From assembly GCA_944354085.1 (NCBI GenBank), contig CALVPW010000053.1, positions 1 through 8,959 of the forward strand: 8,959 bases of DNA. Direction: 5' to 3'. This stretch comes from an uncultured Clostridia bacterium (lineage in GTDB: Bacteria; Bacillota; Clostridia; Christensenellales; Borkfalkiaceae). The notes under the pieces are model-generated. The model was not told the origin of the DNA. It saw only the letters and a program-made list of their open reading frames with translations, and did not search any database. Shown in pieces: positions 4,662-8,959 of the stretch. The position numbers and the translations under genes are program-made. Position 1 is the first letter of the stretch; the number at the start of each line of letters is the position of its first letter.

Positions 4662-6725
4662 TTATTTGATCTTTGCGCGCATGCGCATGGAATTGAGCAC
4701 CGCGAGCAGCATCACGCCCGTATCGCCGAAGACCGCGATCCAAAGCGGCAGCCCCGCCGCGAGCGAGAGCACCATCAAAAGCAGCTTGACCGCAATGGAA
4801 AATACGATGTTCTCGATGACGATCTTGCGCGTCTTTTTGGCGCCTTTGACCGCCTTGGGAAGGGCGCTGAGATCGTCGCCCGCCAGAACAAAGTCGCTCG
4901 CCTCGATGGCGGCGTCGCTGCCGAGCCCGCCCATCGCCACGGAAACGTCGCTCACCGTCATCACGGGCGTATCGTTGACGCCGTCTCCCACATACAAAAG
5001 TTTTCCCTTTTGTTTGAGTTCTTCGGCTTTTTGCGGCTTTTCGTCGGGCAAAAGCTCGGCGCAATAGGTATCGACGGGCAGTCCTTTGAGCGCCGCCTCG
5101 GCACGTGCGCGCGTATCGCCCGTGAGCACGGCGATCTCCTCGATGCCCGCCGCTTTCAGCCCATTGAGCGCCGCCTTTGCCTCGGGACGCACGCCGTCCT
5201 CGATCTCCACGGCGCCCACATACGCGCCGTCCTCCGCCACATAGACGACGAGCGCGGCGCTTTCGATCGCAGGGACCGCGATCCCCGCCTCGCGCATGAG
5301 CTTTTCGTTCCCCGCGAGCACGCGTTTTCCCCCTACCATGCCTGCGATCCCCCTGCCCGAAAGCTCTTCCACGGCGGAAGGCTGCGGCGAAGGGACGCCC
5401 TCGAACGCCTGCGCGAGCGGATGCGAAGACGCCTTTTCGAGGCTTGCGGCAAGCGCGAGCGCGCGGCTGTCGCCGTGGATGCTTCCCACGGAGAATCTCC
5501 CCTCGGTGAGCGTGCCCGTCTTATCGAACGCGGCAACGCGGACGGAGGCGAGCGCATCGAGATACACCGCGCCCTTTGCGAGCACGCCGCAGCGCGCAAG
5601 CGTTCCCACGCCCGAAAAATAGGTGAGCGGCACGGAGATGATGAGCGCGCACGGGCAGGAGCTGACGAGGAAATTGAGCGCGGGCGTGATCCACGCTGCA
5701 AAATCAAAACCGTCAAACAGGGGCGGCACGAGCGCCACGAGCACGGCGATGAGCACGACAACGGGCGTATACCAACGCGAAAAGCGCGTGATGAACTTTT
5801 CGGGCTTCGCCTTTTGCGCGGCGGAATTTTCCACGAGCTCCAAGATCTTTGCCACGGCGCTCTCGGAAACGGGACGGACGACCTCGGCGCGGACGGCGTT
5901 GCCCGCGTTGATGCAGCCCGAGAGCATCTCCCCGCCCGCGCGCACCTCTTTGAGATAACTCTCGCCCGTGAGCGACCTCGTATCGAGCGAAGCCGTCTCG
6001 TCCAAAAGGCGGCAGTCGACGGGCACCTTATCCCCTTTGCGGATGAGGACGGTATCGCCCGCGGCAAGCTCTTCGGGATGCACTTCCGTCTGCGCGCCGT
6101 CTTTGAGAAGGACGGCGCTGTCGCTTTGCAGCTTCATGAGCGAGGCGATCGCCCCGCGCGACGAACCGACGGCGAGCCCCTGGAGATATTCGCCGATCTG
6201 ATAAAGAAGCATGACGATCGCGCCTTCCATGTTCTGGCGGGTGGCGAACGCCCCCACGGCTGCGACGAGCATCAACAGATTTTCGTCAAGGAACACGCCA
6301 AGATGCAGCCCGCCGCGGAAGGCGCGCGGCACGTTCTTGACGATGGCGAAAACGACCGACCAGCCCGTTGCGGCAAACGCGGCGAGATACAGCCCGAAGG
6401 CGATCCATTCGCTGCCCGTATGCGTGAGATCGAGCACGAGCGCGGGCAGGAAAAAAAGCAGCCCGACGGCGATGGATACAAGCTCTGTAAGATGCAGATC
6501 GCGCTTTTGCGGCGCGTTGCCGTCCACGATCTCCACCTCCTCGAAATGCGTGATGGAATAGACGGCTTTTTGCAGGGGCTCCTCCCCCTCGTGACAGAGC
6601 GCGACGCGCTGTCCCACAAAATCGACGGAAACTTCGCTCACGCCCTCGATGGCGGAGAGCTCTTCCTGCAGCTCGGCAGCGCACGCCGCGCAGTCGAGCC
6701 CGCGTATCTTGATGATCTTTTTCAT
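4662..6725 (-). CDS. cadA: P1B-type Zn/Cd/Pb-exporting ATPase (CadA/ZntA type)
   Basis: A 687-residue membrane pump using ATP to export soft divalent metals. In order: a heavy-metal-associated domain with GLDCAAC (C12, C15); membrane helices from about residue 83; the actuator TGES (253-256); the SCPCALIISVPL metal-site helix (C357, C359); the phosphorylated Asp in DKTGTLT (D401); the nucleotide-domain HP (435-436); TGD (535-537) and GDGVND (580-585). Membrane-site K647 (IAVKLLLM) and D668 (FGDTGVMLLAVLNSMR) match the Lys and Asp of the ZntA/CadA (P1B-2) group rather than copper pumps, so Zn(II), Cd(II) or Pb(II) is the likely cargo. It starts at ATG 6725 with GAGGGG at 6737-6732, six bases away. 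That site overlaps the TGA of arsR, giving a ten-base gap and probable coupling. It is regulated by the upstream ArsR. Confidence 0.93.
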   Translation of the reverse strand: MKKIIKIRGLDCAACAAELQEELSAIEGVSEVSVDFVGQRVALCHEGEEPLQKAVYSITHFEEVEIVDGNAPQKRDLHLTELVSIAVGLLFFLPALVLDLTHTGSEWIAFGLYLAAFAATGWSVVFAIVKNVPRAFRGGLHLGVFLDENLLMLVAAVGAFATRQNMEGAIVMLLYQIGEYLQGLAVGSSRGAIASLMKLQSDSAVLLKDGAQTEVHPEELAAGDTVLIRKGDKVPVDCRLLDETASLDTRSLTGESYLKEVRAGGEMLSGCINAGNAVRAEVVRPVSESAVAKILELVENSAAQKAKPEKFITRFSRWYTPVVVLIAVLVALVPPLFDGFDFAAWITPALNFLVSSCPCALIISVPLTYFSGVGTLARCGVLAKGAVYLDALASVRVAAFDKTGTLTEGRFSVGSIHGDSRALALAASLEKASSHPLAQAFEGVPSPQPSAVEELSGRGIAGMVGGKRVLAGNEKLMREAGIAVPAIESAALVVYVAEDGAYVGAVEIEDGVRPEAKAALNGLKAAGIEEIAVLTGDTRARAEAALKGLPVDTYCAELLPDEKPQKAEELKQKGKLLYVGDGVNDTPVMTVSDVSVAMGGLGSDAAIEASDFVLAGDDLSALPKAVKGAKKTRKIVIENIVFSIAVKLLLMVLSLAAGLPLWIAVFGDTGVMLLAVLNSMRMRAKIK

Positions 6726-6735
6726 GGCGTTCCCC

Positions 6736-7086
6736 TCAGAAATTACAGTTGAGATGCTCGCACGCGAGCGCGAGAAGCGCCACGACGTGCGCGTCGGCGA
6801 GCGAATAGACGATGTTCTGCCCGTCCCGCCGCGCCTTGATGATGTGCCCTTCGCGCAAAACGCGCAGCTGATGCGAAACGGCGCTCTGCGTGCCCCCCAC
6901 CGCCTCGGTGATGTGGTACACGCACATCTCCCCTTGGCGCAGGGCGAACAAGATCTTTAAGCGGCTGGGCTCCGAGATCGTTTTGAACGCCGCGGCGAGC
7001 GAGAAAAGCGTCTCCTCGTTCGGCATATTGAGTTTGGCGCGCGCCGCAGAATAGGCGTGCTCTTCTTCGTGTCCGCAATCTTTCAT
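6736..7086 (-). CDS. ArsR/SmtB-family metal-responsive repressor
   Basis: A 116-residue winged-helix repressor, first gene of the metal-export operon. The DNA-reading helix is in the segment GGTQSAVSHQLRVLREGHII (about residues 64-83), and the wing is around ARRDGQNIVYSL. The C-terminal helix carries D98, H100, H111 and C114, i.e. the D-x-H-x10-H-x2-E/H zinc site of SmtB/CzrA with Cys in the last place. There is also C55 in the EMCVYHI helix and C4, H6, H10 near the N-terminus. These resemble the Cys positions of CadC, so a second, thiol-type site is possible. By family knowledge metal binding releases the protein from DNA. The ATG at 7086 has GTGAGG at 7097-7092. A 28-bp operator overlaps the promoter, so autoregulation is expected. 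Zn and/or Cd/Pb sensing is inferred from the site and the ATPase partner. Confidence 0.92.
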   Translation of the reverse strand: MKDCGHEEEHAYSAARAKLNMPNEETLFSLAAAFKTISEPSRLKILFALRQGEMCVYHITEAVGGTQSAVSHQLRVLREGHIIKARRDGQNIVYSLADAHVVALLALACEHLNCNF

Positions 7087-7101
7087 GGCTGCCTCACATA
7101 T

Positions 7102-7129
7102 TATTATATGAATAAGTGTTCATATAATA
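7102..7129 (-). promoter_or_regulatory. ArsR-family operator (28-bp inverted repeat)
   Basis: Eleven-base perfect arms, TATTATATGAA (7102-7112) and TTCATATAATA (7119-7129), surround TAAGTG. Counted outward from the centre it is a 13-2-13 repeat with one mismatch, built on TGAATA-AG-TGTTCA. This matches the ATATGAAnnnnnnTTCATAT pattern of known SmtB/CzrA/CadC operators. It covers the -10 box and the predicted transcription start of arsR, so bound repressor would block RNA polymerase. Confidence 0.9.
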
Positions 7130-7152
7130 TCATAAAAAATATCCGCTGTCAA
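7124..7152 (-). promoter_or_regulatory. Promoter of the arsR-cadA operon
   Basis: On the minus strand a perfect TTGACA (7152-7147) is followed by a 17-base spacer and TATTAT (7129-7124), five of six matches to the -10 consensus. Transcription should start near 7117, giving a leader of about 31 bases. The -35 box is partly formed by the loop of the rluA terminator hairpin, and the -10 box is the outer end of the operator. A second TATAAT at 7108-7103 lacks a good -35. Confidence 0.85.
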
Positions 7153-7157
7153 GCGGA
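7134..7157 (-). terminator. Rho-independent terminator after rluA
   Basis: On the minus strand a 6-bp stem TCCGCT (7157-7152) / AGCGGA (7147-7142) with loop TGAC is followed by TA and six T residues (7139-7134). It lies about 40 bases beyond the pseudouridine synthase stop codon. The stem is short but the T-run is good. It shares bases with the -35 box of the next operon. Confidence 0.75.
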
Positions 7158-7198
7158 CGGCGGAAAATTTTTCGAAAATCTTTTTGAAGCGGGCGGCG

Positions 7199-8002
7199 TC
7201 ACACCGTACGGGCGGAAAAAAATGTTCTCTCGTTCAGATAGGCGAGCGCGCCATTGCAAAAAAGCGTGAGCTCTTTGGAGACGAGGTGCTGACGGGTCGC
7301 ATGGCAGGCACGGTTGAACGCCTCGTTCCCGTACTTTTCGTCCCCGACGACGGGAAAGCCCAAAAAGGCGAGATGGGCGCGGATCTGGTGCGTTTTTCCC
7401 GTATGCAGGGTGACTTTGAGAAGAGAGGTCTCTCCGCGCGCGAGCACCTCGTATTCGGTGACGATCTTTTCGCCGACGGGCTGCTTTTGCACGTACACGC
7501 GGGAGGCTTTGGCGTCCTTTTTCAAATACGCGCTACAAACGGCGTGCGGCGCGGCGGGACAGCCGACGACGCGCCCTAAATACACCTTTTTCACCTGCCG
7601 CGTGCGGAAGGCGTTCAAAAGTTCCTCTTCTGCCGAACGCGTTTTTCCAAAGACGATGAGCCCCGCGGTATTGCGGTCGAGACGGTGGATAAAGTACGCC
7701 TCCCCCCGCGCCGAAAGCGCCGAGAAGACCGCCTCGGAATTGACGCCGCTCTCCTTGTCGGCAACGATCACGTTCTCATCCTCGTACACGATGCTAAACG
7801 CCTGCCGCGCCTCCTGCGCAGGCGTGAGGAAATAGCGCACGCTGTCCCCCGCGCGGAGGGGAACGTCCTCCCCCACCTTGACGCCGTTGACGCGGACTTC
7901 CTTGGCACGCAGAAGGGTGCGCAGGCAAAAGGACGCCTGCGCGTACGTATTATCGGTGAAGTTTTTCAGCGTTGTGTCCTCGCGGACGATGAATTCTTTC
8001 AT
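7199..8002 (-). CDS. RluA-family RNA pseudouridine synthase
   Basis: A 267-residue cytoplasmic enzyme that isomerises specific uridines in rRNA or tRNA to pseudouridine. The N-terminal part (about 1-60) is an S4-like RNA-binding domain with LRAKEVRVNGVKVGEDVPLR. The catalytic domain has the hallmark FIHRLDRNTAGL with the nucleophile D109, and the second family block TGKTHQIRAHLAFLGFPVVG followed by DEKYG. The subgroup (RluC/RluD-like) and target uridine cannot be told from sequence. The start ATG 8002 gives the typical MKEFIV N-terminus; the ribosome binding site is poor (GCAGG about six bases upstream). It lies inside the end of the feoB gene, with a 53-base overlap, so translation may depend on ribosomes finishing feoB. 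A terminator follows at 7134-7157. Confidence 0.92.
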   Translation of the reverse strand: MKEFIVREDTTLKNFTDNTYAQASFCLRTLLRAKEVRVNGVKVGEDVPLRAGDSVRYFLTPAQEARQAFSIVYEDENVIVADKESGVNSEAVFSALSARGEAYFIHRLDRNTAGLIVFGKTRSAEEELLNAFRTRQVKKVYLGRVVGCPAAPHAVCSAYLKKDAKASRVYVQKQPVGEKIVTEYEVLARGETSLLKVTLHTGKTHQIRAHLAFLGFPVVGDEKYGNEAFNRACHATRQHLVSKELTLFCNGALAYLNERTFFSARTV

Positions 8003-8959
8003 GACGGCCTGCCAGCAAACGGAACGCGATCAATGGCGCGAATGCGAGGGGCAGCAGCGCCCACCCGCCCCGCCACACGAAATAGGCGAGATAGCAAAAC
8101 AGCAGCGCGCTCCCCGTCCGAAACGCGGCAAAAAACAGCGCGCGGCGCCACCCGCATTCGTGTGCGTCGGCGGCGATCGCCGAAACGCACGGGGAACAGG
8201 TGAGGATGAACACGGCAAAGGCAAACGCGCTCGCCGCGCCGTATGGAAATTCCCCGTACAACATGGCGATGGCGCCCGCCACGCTCTCCTTGGCAACGAG
8301 CCCCGCCGCGGCGGCGTATACGATGCGCCAATCGTTCATCCCTGCGGGCGCGAACAAAAAGCCGAGCCCGCCGCAAAGGCGTGCGAGCATGCTCTCTTCG
8401 GCGGCGACGAGGCGAAAACGCACGTCGAACGACGAGAGCAGCCAGCTCGCGAGCAAAAAGGCGAAAATGACGGTCGCCAATTTTATTATAAACTGTCCCG
8501 TGCGGAAAAGCAAGGTTTTTGCGATAAAAACGGGACGCGGGCATTGCAGCGGCGCAAGTTCGAGCAAAAACGGCTGCCTGCGCCCGCCCGTGAGCCACGC
8601 CGCGAACGCCGCCAGCGCCACGCCGAGCGCATACAAAAGGCACACGCCCCAAAACGGGTCTTGAAAAAAGGAGGCGGAGAGCGTTAAAAATACGGGCAGT
8701 TTTGCGCTGCACGGAAGATACGGCAGGCATACGATCGTGCGGCGCTGCGTGCTGCGTCCGTCCAGCGCCCGCGCGGAGAGCACGGCGACCGCGGTGCAGC
8801 CGAATCCCATCACGAGCGGAAAGACCGCCCTGCCGCTCAGTCCCACGCGGGAAAGCGCGCCGTCCGTCAGATAGGCGAGGCGGGACAGCAGCCCGCTCTC
8901 TTCGAGCAGGGCGAGGCACAAAAACAACAGCATGAGCTGCGGCAAAAAACCGAGCACGC
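7950..8959 (-). CDS. feoB: Ferrous iron transport protein B, C-terminal membrane part (cut by window edge)
   Basis: The 3' part of a feoB gene; its 5' end, including the GTPase domain, lies beyond base 8959. Numbering from base 8957, the visible 335 residues are the membrane pore: FLPQLMLLF and EESGLLSRLAYL (about 4-30), the first gate segment MGFGC (C54), the second conserved segment PCSAKLP (82-88), then helices up to GLVAKESVAGAIAMLYG (219-235) and TCSPCV plus the HECGWRRALF block near the end. FeoB imports Fe(II), driven or gated by its GTPase domain. The usual GCNVPA of the first gate reads GCTAVA here, a variant type. The GTG at 8957 is an internal Val codon, not a start, because FeoB extends well upstream of FLPQ. 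The final residues overlap the rluA gene by 53 bases. A diverged FeoB paralogue is possible. Confidence 0.88.
   Translation of the reverse strand, partial: VLGFLPQLMLLFLCLALLEESGLLSRLAYLTDGALSRVGLSGRAVFPLVMGFGCTAVAVLSARALDGRSTQRRTIVCLPYLPCSAKLPVFLTLSASFFQDPFWGVCLLYALGVALAAFAAWLTGGRRQPFLLELAPLQCPRPVFIAKTLLFRTGQFIIKLATVIFAFLLASWLLSSFDVRFRLVAAEESMLARLCGGLGFLFAPAGMNDWRIVYAAAAGLVAKESVAGAIAMLYGEFPYGAASAFAFAVFILTCSPCVSAIAADAHECGWRRALFFAAFRTGSALLFCYLAYFVWRGGWALLPLAFAPLIAFRLLAGRHERIHRPRGHNAEKLHR

Noticed and set aside
2544..6752. A 1402-codon open frame on the plus strand
   Set aside because: It lies antisense to ade, cadA and part of the GNAT gene, is extremely rich in Arg, His, Ala and Gly, has no domain I recognise and no promoter or ribosome binding site. 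GC-rich codon use in the true genes leaves this antisense frame free of stops.
7103..7108. TATAAT within the operator as the arsR -10 box
   Set aside because: At 16-18 bases upstream there is no acceptable -35; the TTGACA at 7152-7147 pairs properly with TATTAT at 7129-7124 instead.
7158..7198. AT-rich stretch between rluA and its terminator as a possible extra regulatory element
   Set aside because: It contains A/T runs and two loosely similar GCCG-rich patches but no stable hairpin, box or open frame that I can support.

Overview
The window looks like chromosomal DNA from a GC-rich (roughly 60% by eye) member of the Clostridia or a related Firmicutes lineage. The basis is the gene families present (a Clostridia-style FeoB, an adenine deaminase, a neighbouring rdgB/yfcE pair like the ysnA-ysnB pair of Bacillus, a SmtB/CzrA-type ArsR regulator), strong GGAGG-type ribosome binding sites and consensus TTGACA/TATAAT promoters. 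The organism assignment is inference; there is no rRNA or other taxonomic marker. No tRNA, CRISPR array, insertion sequence or phage gene is visible.

Layout. Left edge (1-1320), plus strand: a well-formed promoter and ribosome binding site drive a 45-codon gene for a small, probably membrane-associated protein (105-242). A second, perfect-consensus promoter follows, with its -35 box over the small gene's stop codon. It drives a 10-helix EamA/DMT-family transporter (276-1259) that ends at a strong hairpin terminator. The rest of the window (1319-8959) is on the minus strand in three transcription units, read right to left. (1) The 3' part of a feoB ferrous iron transporter gene, cut by the window edge, overlaps an RluA-family pseudouridine synthase gene and ends at a terminator. 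(2) An ArsR repressor gene and a P1B-type Zn/Cd/Pb-exporting ATPase gene form a metal-resistance operon behind a 28-bp ArsR-type operator. (3) Adenine deaminase, then an open reading frame joining a GNAT acetyltransferase to an ITP/XTP pyrophosphatase (RdgB), then a YfcE-type phosphodiesterase, are all linked by 4-base ATGA/GTGA overlaps.

How they work together. Unit 2 is a classical metal-sensing circuit: ArsR blocks its own promoter until Zn/Cd/Pb binds, and the ATPase then exports the ion. Unit 3 suggests deaminated-purine handling: Ade turns adenine into hypoxanthine, which can end up as ITP/dITP, and RdgB destroys those nucleotides.

The most notable points are: the zero-linker GNAT-RdgB reading frame with a strong internal ribosome binding site exactly at the RdgB start; two intergenic regions in which a hairpin (terminator-like) carries the -35 box of the next promoter in or near its loop; two genes (EamA transporter and ade) whose promoters place transcription start at or within a few bases of the ATG, implying leaderless mRNAs; and the small gene at the left edge. 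I did not find clear evidence of a wholly new multi-gene system; the genes are mostly recognisable housekeeping and metal-homeostasis functions.
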